Notes: generated by a model from the sequence alone, not told the origin. DNA of 64,000 nt from Paralithodes platypus (GCA_032716605.1 CM064509.1:42024817-42088816), one strand, 5' to 3'; shown: positions 9,340 to 21,313, counted from the first letter of the stretch. A program made the numbers and translations.

Positions 9340-11319
9340 TGGGTTTTGCACAGTAGATTGGTGCTTGGAAATTTAGAAAATAAATGGTGTATGCCCGTGT
9401 GCACCACCTAAGTGGCGGGCGGTGGGGTCCCCGCATCCTTACACCAGAAATTCACAACATAACGAGTCAAACATGGATTTACATACCGGTGACGACCCGT
9501 ATCGCCTTTATGAGCCCAGAGTCATTGGGGAGTGTGCTTTTGCTGCTAGATCCTTTTCATATGTTACTGTAGATTGTTATTTATGAAAACATTGAAAAAA
9601 GGGAAAAACAAATGGAAAATGTTTGCACTCATGAATCCACTTGGAGAATTGGCACTCATGACAAATACAATATCAGCATATTATTTTTGTTTTTATTATT
9701 ATTATTATTATTAATATTATTATTATTGTATAATGCATATTAATGACTAAATTCTGATATTACCATCCACTTGTCACTCAAAGTTAATGTTATACTTTCC
9801 TGTGATATAACTTAGAATTTATGTTATATTAGATTGTTTGTTAAGATATCCATGTTTTGATGGGTGATTTGATCTAGACTCTGAATTTGTGAGACTGCAA
9901 TAGTGTCTCTACAATGGTGACCGAAGAGCCTAGTCTTTACACTACTGTATGTCTGAGCATCATTACAAAACTCTCACTCTGATTTGAACTGTTGACAATC
10001 CACATTGTTATAGCAGTGTTTTGATATGATTATAGCAAATTATCTCTATTAATATTTTGTGAGTAATACTTGGTAGAGTTGAGCAGAGTGCCAGTACAGT
10101 ACAGTACAGTATGTTGTCTTAGTAGTGATGAGCACCAACATTGCTTTGATTGATCCTCTGCTTCAATTCCCCAGCTTTTGCCTGCTAACCCATCTCTTAC
10201 AGGTAGCCGGACGTCAGAGGTGTTCCACCAGTGTCACTCTACAGGTCCAATAGTCAACATAGATTGGACAACCTTTTACTCTCACTTCATTTATAACACT
10301 CACATACTGTACATAGCATTATATGCAGTGCATCTCATTATGATTATACATTGATCATACTGAATATATTGGCTTAGAAATACAGTAGCTTTATCTATAA
10401 TGACCAAAGTAGAAAAATGTGAACAGTTTCCAGTCTATGTTTACTAAAGGGTCTTTTGTGTATTAGTAATATGTAAGGCCAGAAGATAATAAAGTCTTGG
10501 ATGGTTGACTGTGTGTTTGATCAAGTTTGTCATTACAGTATATAAGTTAATGTAAGGTGGTTGATAGTGCATGGCTTGCATGTTTGACTTAGTATATGGT
10601 GTCACTGTAAGATTGATAAGGCCTTAGTCAGTATTGTTTATTTGGTGGTGGGAATTTGCTCTTTTGAGACTAGAGGACACAGAGAATCTTTAATGTTGTA
10701 CAGTATATCCACAAGTCCACTATTATAATGGGGTATATTATGTTATAGTTACTGTACTGTGTGTAATGTTGGTGTCCATTAACCAGTGTCACTCAACATG
10801 TATTGCACACTTCCTACACTTAACACTTTCAATATAAGATCACCATTTATATTACATTCAGGCTTGTATTAGATGATGATATTAAGATTAGGAAAGACCT
10901 CTAAATATAAGCTAACTGAAAAACACTTTCAACCAAATCATCTTGTACCCAGATCCTTTGTAAACTAAATGATAAGTATTGTAAACAACATTAAAATAAT
11001 ATCATGGTGTTTTATAAATTGATAAATAAATAATGTTGACTACAGCCCATATGTCTGGTGGTACAGTAGAACTTGGTAGGCCATGTATGATGAGTGTAAG
11101 AGTATCACATTTAATTCATCACTGATTGTATGGCTGGAAATATAGGATTATTTTATGATTGCTTCAGTGTAGGACTATACAGTAAAAAACATGTTTACAA
11201 ACATTTTATTTGATAATTAAATCCTACATACCTCATGACATATCCATATTTATAGCTAACATTTTAAAACAATTCTTCTTCTACAGTAGGTACTCATAGT
11301 TGGAGAAACAAGTACAGTA
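9340..11319. other. AT-rich intron or intergenic DNA with one weak exon candidate
   Basis: Mostly AT-rich, with (TTA)n at about 9695-9725 and several ACAGTACAGTA runs. A pyrimidine tract and AG at about 10190-10204 precede a short open stretch starting CCGGACGTCAGAGG. Joined to the RdgB exon ending at 3055 it would read RRTSEVFHQCHST. An AATAAA lies at 10488. The evidence for a terminal exon is thin. Confidence 0.35.
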
Positions 11320-12063
11320 CAGTCAAGTCTCCATATACGCGCGTTTCGTATACACAAATTCGTTTGGACTCGGTAACTCCAAAAATTCCTAGGTCGGCGG
11401 TCGGCCACAACACGGAAAACATTTGTATACTGTATACAGTACGTGGACATTTGCGGGCGACGGGGGTCCTGCTGCAACTCCGGGTCGGTGCCGGACCGCG
11501 CGGATCGTAGCAGACGACACAAAACAGAGAGTGTGGTTTGTTTACGTTGCAGGATATTGCGTGCCTGACACGCAAATATGTCCAAAACGTTCTTATTGAT
11601 GCTGTTATTGCCTTCCTGGCACGCAAATTAGTTTTTGTTGGTGGTATGATTTTGACTTAACCCGGTGAGACCCAGCGTCGCACGTGTTGCGTCGGCAGTC
11701 TTTGATCACCAACTCCCAGCGACGCATCACGTGCGTCCGACATATAAAAAACACTTACGTGGCTCGTAAGGTAGGAAATGGCGGGAGAATAGGAGGGGGA
11801 GGTACCGTAGTGTGTGTGGGAGCCGGGCCAGTAGGTGTGAGCGGGCCGAGACAGCCGCGCGGCTGGTGGTGGTGGGCTTAGTGGGGATAGTTTACACCCC
11901 TAGTTCACCGCCACTTTGAACCTTCATTACTCCGGTCGTATGGGAGCTAGAGGCTTGAGATTTATGTGAGATACTCCTTAGGATGTATGCCGTACAATGC
12001 CATACTCAGTTTTTACCCTAGTGCTCCCGGGCGGGTGGTCATGCGGGGGAGACAAACTATTGA

Positions 12064-12095
<32 letters not shown>

Positions 12096-12793
12096 ACCCC
12101 CGCCCCCCAAATGACCGAAATGAGTTTTTTTTTATTTTTGTCTTCATTTCTCACCATTCTCTTCCATTTTGGCTCAACAAATTGTTTTGAGGCTCCCCCC
12201 CCCCAACCCCCCACCCGGGTCCCCCCCCCCCCCCAAAAAAAAAAAAAGTCAGAGGGGGTTTTTTTTTTTTTTTTTTTCATTTCTCATCCTTGTCTTCCAT
12301 TTTAGCAAAAAAAAAAAATAAGTGAAAATGGCTTGGGACTGGGGTGAACAAAATATTATAACTAGCCGGGGCTCAACGGGTTAAGGTAGGCTAAAGGCTC
12401 AAATAGGGGATAAGGCCTGTTATTAGTAATATGTGTTTTTTATATACAGTACACGACACGTACACAGTACAAATTCACCGCGTATATCGAGATCTGACCG
12501 AGTCAGGGGAAATCTACCGACGCCAACACATCAATCCACACAAAAAGGTCAGTAACAGGTCCAAAACAGTTCTTATTGATGCTTAATGTATTCTATGTCA
12601 TGTCATATATGATGTTGGTGGTATAATGTAATATAAGTCAGCTGAAGGTAGGCAAAAAGGTTCAAAAGGAGGACTTTGGGAAAGTGGCTGGACGAATTAA
12701 TTAATTCCCATAAGGTGTTATTTCTAAAATACGGTTTTGATATAAACGGCATGTAAACGGTACAAATTAATCGCGTATATCGAGACCTGACTG
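11320..12793. mobile_element. Tigger/pogo-like non-autonomous element, with nested MITE
   Basis: Ends: CAGTCAAGTCTCCATATACG on the left, CAGTCAGGTCTCGATATACG on the right when reversed, with TA at 11318-11319 and 12794-12795. The total is 1474 bp, but 727 bp of this is a later TTAA insertion, so the element itself is about 750 bp. Inside, a block with TCCAAAAC and GTTCTTATTGATGC occurs twice, on either side of the nested insertion, so it carries an internal duplication of about 250 bp. No transposase is left. Confidence 0.8.
11658..12384. mobile_element. TTAA-flanked MITE, 727 bp, with long homopolymers
   Basis: TTAA at 11658-11661 and 12381-12384. Inverted ends are TTAACCCGGTGAGACCCAGC and, reversed, TTAACCCGTTGAGCCCCGGC. 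It holds a C tract of about 30 bases at 12066-12095, further C runs at 12195-12233, then A and T runs to 12280. Near the left end, sequence around CGTCGCACGTGTTGCG recurs in partly inverted form (GACGCATCACGTGCGTC). No ORF is believable. Confidence 0.78.
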
Positions 12794-13134
12794 TACCATA
12801 CAAACAATGTGACTGTCAGGTGACATAATGTACCATACAAACAATGTGACTGTTAGGTGACATAATGTACCATACAAACAATGTGACTGTTAGGTGACAT
12901 AATGTACCATACAAACAATGTGACTGTTAGGTGACATAATGTACCATACAAACAATGTGACTGTTAGGTGACATAATGTACCATACAAACAATGTGACTG
13001 TTAGGTGACATAATGTACCATACAAACAATGTAACTGTTAGGTGACATAATGTACCATACAAACAATGTAACTGTTAGGTGACATAATGTACCATACAAA
13101 CAATGTAACTGTTAGGTGACATAATGTACCATAC
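12794..13134. repeat. Minisatellite, 37-bp unit, nine copies and a partial
   Basis: The unit contains GTACCATACAAACAATGT and CTGTTAGGTGACATAA. The first copy differs at one base (CTGTCAGG) and the last three have GTAACTG instead of GTGACTG, so the array has ordered variants. It begins at the TA that closes the Tigger-like element. Confidence 0.95.
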
Positions 13135-14426
13135 CATTAGGGGAATCAGGCTGACATGTGCTAATGTGAACAAAGCATATAAAACATAATATAAACAGGT
13201 AATTACAAATTGAGTTTCACATAATTAATACAGTAATATTTTTCATATCTATTCTCTATTTGAATATGTACACTTTAGCAATGTCTTCACTGTAGTTCAT
13301 AATCATTAGTATGATATTGTATATATTGAAAAATAATGTGTTAGTGTGAGTGAGTGGATGGAGAGGGTGTGCCAGCCTTGGTCTGAAACTCATCCGTTGA
13401 CACCGAGTTCCTGACTTGTATGTTTACCCACCCTGATACTGTCGGCAAGGGGAACTACAATGGTTGGGTAGGGGAAATATAAGGAGACAGATCAAATGTG
13501 TTATCTTTAAAAAAAAATAATAATAAAAAATCAAATAATGACTTTTCACAGTTTCTCCGTCTTCGTGGAGAGTGACTGCGTAAGAATTCTATGAACGTGC
13601 ACACTTAATGACCTTATAGAACCCAGAGCTTAGGAGTGCTAGGACCAACACCTTTAGAGATACTTGTGTCAGATTTACCTACATGTTGTCAAGTTTGAAA
13701 GGACAGTAGGGATGTCATAGACCTTATAGAAATATTTCAGCACTGAAGATTGCACTTAGTAATGACACTTCTAAATTTAGTTACTTTTACTGTATACAAA
13801 ACTTCACATATGAAAAGACTTTAAAATAGATAAAGACAAAGTAATCAAAATGTTATATATTTTCCAGTCTCTTTTATTTGAGGTTTTGGATACTGTACTC
13901 GATGGCCACAAGAACCTTTCCTTTAGTTCTAAACACGATTAGGCTAGGCAGTTTAGAAGGTAGATTAGAAAGAATATGTTGTGTAATATCACCTATTTAT
14001 ACAATGGTGGTAAATAATATCTAAACCTGGACTTGTGAATTATAGTATGCATGTTAGGCCTGTGTGGGATAACAAAGCAACAATATCGATACAGTACTGT
14101 TAAGTTTAGGAAAGCATAGATTAGGCCTACATGACCGGTTCCTCGTACATTAAGATGAAAGACCCCCTGAAAGATGATACATGAAGAAGAACCAAATTGT
14201 ATCTGAAGATTATTTCGTATGGTCAGTTAAAGACTCATTTTAAATCTCAGAATGTGCTCATCAGTGTATGATTATGTACTGAGCTTCCCTGTGGCTGTCA
14301 CATGAGACTCATACTGGGACTGCTACACCAGCTGCTTACCAGCATAAGGTGAGACTATGTACAGTAACATACAATATTTACCTATATTACCTTACACTAT
14401 ATATATACAGTACACTATCTAACATT
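13135..14426. other. AT-rich DNA, no gene seen
   Basis: No splice-bounded open frame or known repeat signature. Around 13370-13490 the sequence is less AT-rich but has no readable protein. Confidence 0.5.
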
Positions 14427-14440
14427 ATTTACTTCACAAT

Positions 14441-14850
14441 GTTGTTGTTGTTGCTGTACCCCAAGCTGCCTGGCCGAACAGCCCCAAGGCCCCGAGCAAG
14501 GCCAAGGCCATAACAGAGCGCCCCCACAGAACCCTCCCTGCCGACCATAATAAAGCCTGGGTGACCGAAGCCACTCCATGGCGGGGAGCTGAGGAGGGTG
14601 CGGAAACGCCTGGGAAACCAAAGCCCCACCCAGGGCCCTGTGCCCCTCAGCAATTATGAAGAGAAAGTTGAGGGGCAAAGGAAAAATGTGACTCTTTGGC
14701 TTCCAATCTTGGTAGATTGGGAGGTCAATCCACGGAAGAGACGCCGTCACTTGAGATCTAGAAAATATATAAGTAAAAGGAACAATCAGAGTAAGCTATG
14801 GGTATGGCAGAGATCGCTCAGTTCTCACTCTGATAGACCAGCCCATCACC
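14441..14850 (-). mobile_element. SINE-like element, 410 bp, with 14-bp target duplication
   Basis: Same family as 8521-8933. The duplication atttacttcacaat occurs at 14427-14440 and 14851-14864, so the ends are exact. The (GTT)n start on + is the (AAC)n tail of an antisense insertion. Confidence 0.9.
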
Positions 14851-15045
14851 ATTTACTTCACAATATATGCACATTATTTACCTATATTACCTTATACTAT
14901 ATATACAGTACAATATTTAACATTATTTACGTGACAATATATGCACATTATTTACTTCACTCTATATACATATTATTTACATCACACTATGTACACATTA
15001 TTTCCTTCACACTACAGTACAGTACAGTATATGTGCAATAAATAT

Positions 15046-15572
15046 CTTATAATATTCTATTCTATTCTATATACTCAGGCCCAATCCCCACTTTTCCAAA
15101 AACAAAATACAAATTCACACACATCTAGTTCATCCAGGAGAAGACCCAGAGACCAGGGTCACCAAGGTCCCTCTAGCACTCCCCCGGCCCCTGACCACCC
15201 GGAGAGGTTCCGATCTCGGCAGGCAGACATGCAGCAGAGCTGAAACCACAAGCCCGCCCACCACACTTCCAGGTGCACCCTTCATATAAACTGTCTCCCC
15301 GGGCCAGGCGTCTGATGGACTATTATCTAGTCCAACTTGCGCCCGACCCCTTCCCCCAAATGACCATGTGTTCACTCATCTATTCACAAGCATTCTCCAT
15401 TCATTCCTGTTTATTACCACTTCCCTTGCCTGATCTATAGTCATTCCTCTAGCATCCAAAGCTTGTCTTACACAGTCTCTCCATCTCAATGGGGGTCTTC
15501 CTGCCCTTCTATCTCCCCTTGTATCGGACTCACATATTCCCTTTGTAAGCCTTTCACACTCTAGGACGACCA
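15046..15572 (-). pseudogene. LINE family A, 5'-truncated copy with 3' UTR
   Basis: On the - strand it starts at CERLTKGICESDTRGDR, continues AGRPPLRWRDCVRQAL, MTIDQAREVVINRNEW, RMLVNR and a stop, then about 300 bp of 3' UTR shared with the copy at 39880-40845. It ends in a (TAGAA)n tail at about 15046-15070. It is truncated at 15572 and lacks the RT. Confidence 0.82.
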
Positions 15573-15661
15573 AGATGTGTGTGAATTTATATATTTATTT
15601 TATTTTGTTGCTTCTGTTCGAGCTGTCTCGAGTCAGCCAACCCCTGCTATAGGGTATGTGC

Positions 15662-15780
15662 CTGAGTATATACATACAGTACATACAGTACATACTGTAC
15701 ATACTGCATACAGTATATACATACAGTATATACATACAGTACATACAGTACATACTGTACATACTGCATACAGTATTCAC
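15662..15780. repeat. Palindromic ACATACAGTA tandem repeat
   Basis: Two copies of a ~57-bp unit made of CATACAGTA followed by its complement TACTGTACATACTG. The sequence is partly self-complementary and could form a cruciform. Confidence 0.8.
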
Positions 15781-16499
15781 CTTATTACATCATGCCTAGG
15801 CAGGAAGTGGCTTTTTTAGGAACAAAACAAAAATCACTACTGTACTATATTCAGTGGTACCTGAGATTAACAACCTAAATAGACTGGACTCCAGTTGCTA
15901 AATGCAAATAATGCTGCATCTAACATGCTTAGCCTATGGGAAAACCTCTAAGTAAACTTAGATCTCTAGCAATTTGAACTTTTTTTTTTCGCCCTTTTTC
16001 ATCAACACTTTTTGTGGTTCCCACTTCCCAGGTTTTCATGCAGCTCACTATTATCACCCCTGCCTGTACCCCGTTATCCACAGCAGCCATGGTAATACCA
16101 AAATATACTCACTAGACGTGAGAAGTTGGAGGATCTGAATATAAACAAACATGGCCACCAGATCCTGGTGATTGCTATGCAAAGTGGGATTTGTCAGTCT
16201 CTCACCTGTTTTGTGAATAATCTAGGCCCTCAATTTGCAACTCATTAGAGTTTGAGTCCTGCCACTAAGTTCAAGATCACTATCCTCATAATCGATAACC
16301 ACAGGAAACTGCTACATACACATTTTGGTTTACCACATGGTAACCACACCAATAATTGCTTCTCAATGCCAGATAATCTCATTCAAGAAGATCAACAGTT
16401 ATAATTATGTCATACTGTGAGCCAATCATGTGTATGTCATACTAACATATGATCTCTAAGAACTTAAATGACATTTTAGTTTAAATATCTATATATCTA
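15781..16499. other. AT-rich DNA, no gene seen
   Basis: No coding or repeat signature was recognised in this interval. Confidence 0.5.
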
Positions 16500-17020
16500 T
16501 ATATTGCCAGACTCCTTGATCCCTGAGATGGCCATCAATAAATTGTTTCCATGCACGTCTGTTATCCGTCAGCCTCCTCCCCCCACCTAACACCACTCTC
16601 ACTTGCATACCTCTCAACTCCATCCCTACACCTCTCCCTCTCTGCCCTTCCATCTCACTCTCGTACACTTATTCATTCATTCTCTTACTGACCATACACC
16701 TCACATGACTTAACCACCTCAAAGTGTTCCTCTTCACACTCTCCCACATATCCACATCTACACCACAACGCTCACATACCAGTACTTCCTCGTTCGACTG
16801 CCTATCTCTTCATGTAACTTCTCAACTAACTCATTTCCACCCCTTTCACTCTTGATTTATGTCTCTCCAACAACATCCATGCTTTACTCCCGTATGTCAA
16901 TGTTGGGATTACCATACTACAGTGTTATGCTGTAACCTCTTCAATTCCATGCTTATGACTCTATTTCTTATCACTAGTTTCCCTTTTCCCCTGTTATACC
17001 CTCTGTTTCACTTCAACCTC
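16500..17020 (-). pseudogene. LINE family C, diverged C-terminal fragment
   Basis: In reverse complement the sequence follows the family C region seen at 56818-57366, from the QQGK-like block through the RNxxSMEV-like region, the TLTYGSKAW-like block, the CxRxxRGRP-like block and the final GISGIKESG-like end. It is heavily mutated, with many frameshifts and stops. It is one of the oldest copies here. Confidence 0.65.
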
Positions 17021-18291
17021 TATTCTGTACTCCCATCTTTACTCATCACACTGCCAAAATACTTTCCAATTTTTATTGCCATACTTTTATTTTCTTGACT
17101 CTAAAGAGACATGTTCATTGATGGTATATTTTACACTTTATACTTAACAGACTGTTTAATTTGTGATCATTTTCACAGTAGAAGCATTTTCATATAAGAA
17201 GTGCTAAACATGTCCAGCTTTATACAAAAAAATTGACCTGTAGGCTGTTGACAAATAATTCTATACAGTAATAACAAATGCTTGACCCTTCATTATGTAT
17301 ATCACAATTTTGTTTAATATGAAAATGTGTGTATGTAAAGGCTTTTAATCTTTTCTATCTTTCTTTAAATTATCATCTGTTAAACTCATAAACTTGAATT
17401 ATCCACTTTACACATAACAATACATGTACAAGTAAATTTAATGCATATTTCATGTACATCATCCTTCATAAGCAGTACAACTACTTCTTACTTCTAACTA
17501 TTGCACAATACCCTAAATACTATACTGTATATCCTGGTTGGTTGTATGTGAATAGTAAAAGACATAAGCCTTTCAAATATTATGAATGGGTTTACAGTAC
17601 CATGGAGATAGAAGTTTGAAATTACTGTTTCAGTTGAAGCGAGTCAATAAAACCATGAAACATGTATAATATAAAGTTGATTAAAAGGTTCATGAGTATT
17701 GTGATTGTGTATAATGAAAAAATTCCAATATATTCAAGATTTTCTTGATATTGGTTTCCATTGGCCCAGGTGGTATGAATTATCTGTGTATGGTATAATA
17801 CTGTATGTCATTCCCTTGATAAACACAGTGACAGTGTGCTCCACATCTCAGACCCATATTATATAACTTTTATTTTATTTTTTTCCCAAGAATGCCTAAA
17901 TACAGAATGCAACCTTATGTTTACTCCCAACCAAGAAGTCAGCTATAGTCTACTTTTTTCCAGCTGAGGGTAAATTACCATGTTAATATCTTCGTTACTC
18001 AGCAATAACGTAGATTTTGTAGCCAAATATGTTGTTAATTATGAAAACTTGGCATTAATACCACACACAGCCATAGTAGTTTCATATATTTCCATTAAAT
18101 ATCGAGAAATCAGCTACTAAGAGATTCAATTTACCATCAACTGGAAAACAAATAATCTAGTACCCCACACTATCTGAAAATATAGAAAGTGTCTCATAAG
18201 AAGTACAAAACAAAAGACAATTGGAAATCTTTTTATATATGAAGAAATCTTGGATTATTAGTCAGACTGCAATAACTACTACTGTACTTTG
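17021..18291. other. AT-rich DNA, no gene seen
   Basis: No exon, RNA gene or known mobile element was recognised. Confidence 0.5.
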
Positions 18292-18410
18292 ATTGTACTG
18301 TGGAGGTAAGGGTTACAGTTGACCAGTACATTGTACTGTGGAGGTAAGGGTTACAGTTGACCAGTACATTGTACTGTGGAGGTAAGGGTTACAGTTGACC
18401 AGTACATTGA
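18292..18410. repeat. Minisatellite, 38-bp unit, three copies
   Basis: Three near-identical copies of a unit containing TACTGTGGAGGTAAGGG and TTACAGTTGACCAGTAC. Confidence 0.92.
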
Positions 18411-18647
18411 ATTAAAATGTAAAACTTGCAAACTAAACAAACCAAAACTGGGACAAAGACAATACAAAGGCAAAATAACTAATCAAAATCGCTATGTGGA
18501 AACAACGCTTACTAAAATAAAATTTATGAAATAAAAGAACACAAGATAAGGCCTCAATTATATAATTAGCAATTAACAAAGCACTGTCATTGTGTATGTC
18601 AAATCAGTGCAAATACAGTACCAGTACCGTACATAACTTGGTTACTG

Positions 18648-18749
18648 TTGCTGTTGATGGTTGTGGGGCCGCTCGGTTATGGCCTTGGCCTTGCTCGGGA
18701 CCTTGGGCCTGCTCGGCTAGACAGCCTGGGGAACAGCAACAACAACAAC
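18648..18749 (+). mobile_element. 5'-truncated SINE of the (AAC)n family
   Basis: Only the last ~85 bp of the SINE are present (GGTTATGGCCTTGGCCTTGC to GACAGCCTGGGGAAC), followed by AGC(AAC)n. A 13-bp duplication aacttggttactg flanks it at 18635-18647 and 18750-18762. The truncation at the 5' end and the intact tail show the direction of reverse transcription. Confidence 0.85.
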
Positions 18750-18908
18750 AACTTGGTTACTGACAATATGTACACTATGAAATAATATTCCAATGTGAGA
18801 AGTACCTCTGAGATTTAATTTGAGTCTTGAATTGATGATAGCCAAATATGTGTCCAAGAGGCGATGCAGCTTAGTCACCACCAGACCCCATCAACAGTCG
18901 TCTCTCAG

Positions 18909-19280
18909 TTAAGGGGAGGAAGACCGTTTTTCTGGACCCCCTTCTCCCTAATGTTTAGTCCCACTATTTTTAATATTATAAGACGTTCAGCCCATTACTT
19001 TGGCGATTTTAGCACCTTTCTCACCAATTTAGTTGTCAATTTTAAGACCTTTTGTGCCATTTAGGTGTCGATTTTTTCCTGGCGAGCGACAGCGAGCCTG
19101 TAAATTTAAGAGGAACCGGCCTTTGGCCGGGAAATTTTTGTACCGAAAAATGTACAAATTTATCTTGAAAGGGAGTCTGGGGGGTGTTTTCTAAGCTTGA
19201 TGGAGGTCTAGGGAGGAAACTAAAAAAACTATATGAATAAATTAATTAATAGACCAAACAAACGGCCAGCCTCCCCTTAA
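18909..19280. mobile_element. TTAA-flanked MITE, TTAAGGGG ends
   Basis: TTAA at 18909-18912 and 19277-19280 bound inverted ends: TTAAGGGGAGGAAGACCG and, reversed, TTAAGGGGAGGCTGGCCG. The inside is non-coding. A second related copy follows at 19317. Confidence 0.75.
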
Positions 19281-19316
19281 GCTATAATAGATAACATATT
19301 TACATCTCTATTCACT

Positions 19317-19645
19317 TTAAGGGGAGATGGGCCGGTTTTCTGGACCACTTTCTCCCTCATGTTTAGCCCCATTAGTTTTCAGATGTTAAGATGTTGTTTG
19401 CCCCATTAGTTAGTTGATTTTAAGACCTTTCGCTCCATTTCTACATAAATATTTAGAACTTTTGTGCTGTTTAGGTGACGATTTTTTTCCCTGGTGAACG
19501 ATAGTGAGCCTGTAATGTTGGAAGAATCGGCCTTCAGCCGGGACATTTTTCTACCGAAAAATTTACAAATTAATCTAGAAGGGGGATCTAATGGATGTTT
19601 TTTTTTTTAATTTGATGGAGGTCTAGGGAGGAAACTAGAAAAATA
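19317..19645. mobile_element. Second copy of the TTAAGGGG MITE, right end lost
   Basis: It starts with TTAAGGGGAGATGGGCCG, then follows the neighbour at 18909-19280 in the same orientation (GGTCTAGGGAGGAAACTA near the end) with many substitutions. No closing CCCCTTAA was found. Confidence 0.7.
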
Positions 19646-19812
19646 ATGAATACATGCAAAAATTGCCCAAAAAGTGATCCACAGTACTGTACCATGTTTA
19701 ATAGTCCAGTGGTTGAGGTGCAACTTAAATACTGTGATATTGTTTAATTCCTTATAGACATTGTTAGTCAAATTAGTCATGGAGTAATCCCTAAGCTATT
19801 GTTATATATGCA

Positions 19813-20053
19813 TAGCCTCCGATAGCGCAGTTGGAATGAATGTACATGCCATTGATATGCAGGATTCGAAACTGCATAATAAATCGTAGGCTTGTGCATC
19901 ATTCTTTAACTGTCTTCGTGGTGCAATGCATAAGTGTGTTGATTTTCGGTGTGAGCATCCTGGGTTCGAATCCCCGGACTGCCACATGTGTTTGTTAATT
20001 TAATTAATCGAGTTTAGGAGTAAAGTTGGTTGGTGGAGAGAACATAAATAATC
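19813..20053 (+). mobile_element. tRNA-derived SINE with two tRNA-like heads
   Basis: The first part (from 19813) has GATAGCGCAGTTGG, like an A box, and GGATTCGAAACTGC, like a B box. The second (from 19912) has GTGGTGCAATGC and a consensus B box GGTTCGAATCC, then a tail domain with GTTTAGGAGTAAAG and GGTTGGTGGAG. The second part recurs at 38099-38240. It lacks a clean cloverleaf, so it is a SINE and not a working tRNA gene. Confidence 0.72.
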
Positions 20054-21055
20054 CTTCATCACCATTACTAACTCAGATAATAATTGTACCTTGTTTAGTT
20101 GGAAGTTTACAAGTTTGCCGGCATTAATCCCTGATAGTGGGTGTTTATTAAGTGATAGGAGTAGCCTTCATAATATTATCTCCTTTCCTGCCAAGTTAGC
20201 AAGTTTGCCGGCATTAATGGTGGCACCACCTACTCTACAGATTTACCCTGGATCCCCACGTCCGGAAGAGATTTAGGTGATGATCCTTCAGTGTTCTCCC
20301 TTCATTCTGTCTGTATTTGCCTCTCTCTCTGGTTCAGTCTTTCTCATGGGGCCATTCTAGTCTCCTTTATCTTTGCCATTGTTTCAGTTGCTTATTTTAG
20401 TGTTGGATTGTACACAACACAGTCTGATTCCTAGTAGGATCATTGCTTTATTTTATGTGTACTCAATTCAAACTTTTCTGAATCAATCTGAAATTTTCTG
20501 AATTATCAAAGATTTTTATCTGTCTATAAACTGTAAGAAGAAGCAAATACTTGGCATTAAAGTCAGTTTTGTAATACTAACAAGAAGTAATTAACTGAAG
20601 AAAATGGCTGTAAGTGTTACAAATAGAAGACCTTTTTTTCTTATAGTTCGTAACTGATATGGTTTCTTTTATCCCTTTTCATCAGATTCATCAGAGTCTT
20701 CCATTTTCTAAGATTTTAGACGGTGAATGTGTTATTTATTGTGTGATTATGTGTGGCTCAGTTTCTTATTTTTGAGATATTGATGATGCAACACAAAATT
20801 CCCGCACCACACAACTCCCGTGCCACAAAGATTCCGTACCACAAGATTCCTGCATCACACCACACCTGTGTCATGAAGCTCTCGTGTATCAGATCTTGTC
20901 ATACCACACTTTACCTTCCCTACATTATTCAGATCACACAACGCTTCTCTTCAATCATATCACCATCACCACACTTCATATTTTGTGTTAGATACCACCA
21001 TACTGTACATTCATACAGTACATACTGTACATACTGTACATACATGATTTTAAAG
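20054..21055. other. AT-rich DNA, no gene seen
   Basis: A short repeat, AAGTTTGCCGGCATTAAT, occurs twice (about 20110 and 20200). A CCACA-rich stretch is at 20800-20870 and a palindromic ACATACAGTA/TACTGTAC run at about 21000-21045. No coding signal. Confidence 0.5.
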
Positions 21056-21160
21056 ACGGAGTGGTTCCAGTGTCATGTCCTGATCGCGTTCCAGGCAGTC
21101 CTGTCCTGGGCTGCCTCACTTGTCAGTTATTTTTTATATTTGAGATCTATTGCATGACAT
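21056..21160 (-). pseudogene. LINE family B, 3' terminal fragment
   Basis: In reverse complement it matches the last codons of family B, as at 23340-23460 (the LTSEAALNRVAWNA-like end followed by the GAGCACTC-type 3' region). It is only ~100 bp. Confidence 0.6.
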
Positions 21161-21313
21161 GATCCTCTATTTTTTGTAGGCCTACCCCTTTATTATATTA
21201 AGCTTAGGACCAACCTCTAGGAATCAAAGGATTAAATCATATCTCAGCTACTTCTTTCACCCCACAAAATCTTCCCAAGTTAATTCAAATTATCTGGGGG
21301 TAACTGGGTCTAC

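Noticed and set aside
12060..12305. Pro-rich and Gly-rich frames
   Set aside because: Direct translation of C and G homopolymers inside a MITE.
14415..14750. Open frames of 74-111 codons in the SINE copies
   Set aside because: Repeated in each copy because the SINE is repeated; codons are not conserved and Gln runs are just the (AAC/CAA)n tail.
15577..15819. Frame with HTVHTVHT repeats
   Set aside because: Translation of the ACATACAGTA tandem repeat.
20753..21157. 134-codon + frame
   Set aside because: Its end overlaps an antisense LINE family B tail and the rest is CCACA-rich low-complexity DNA.
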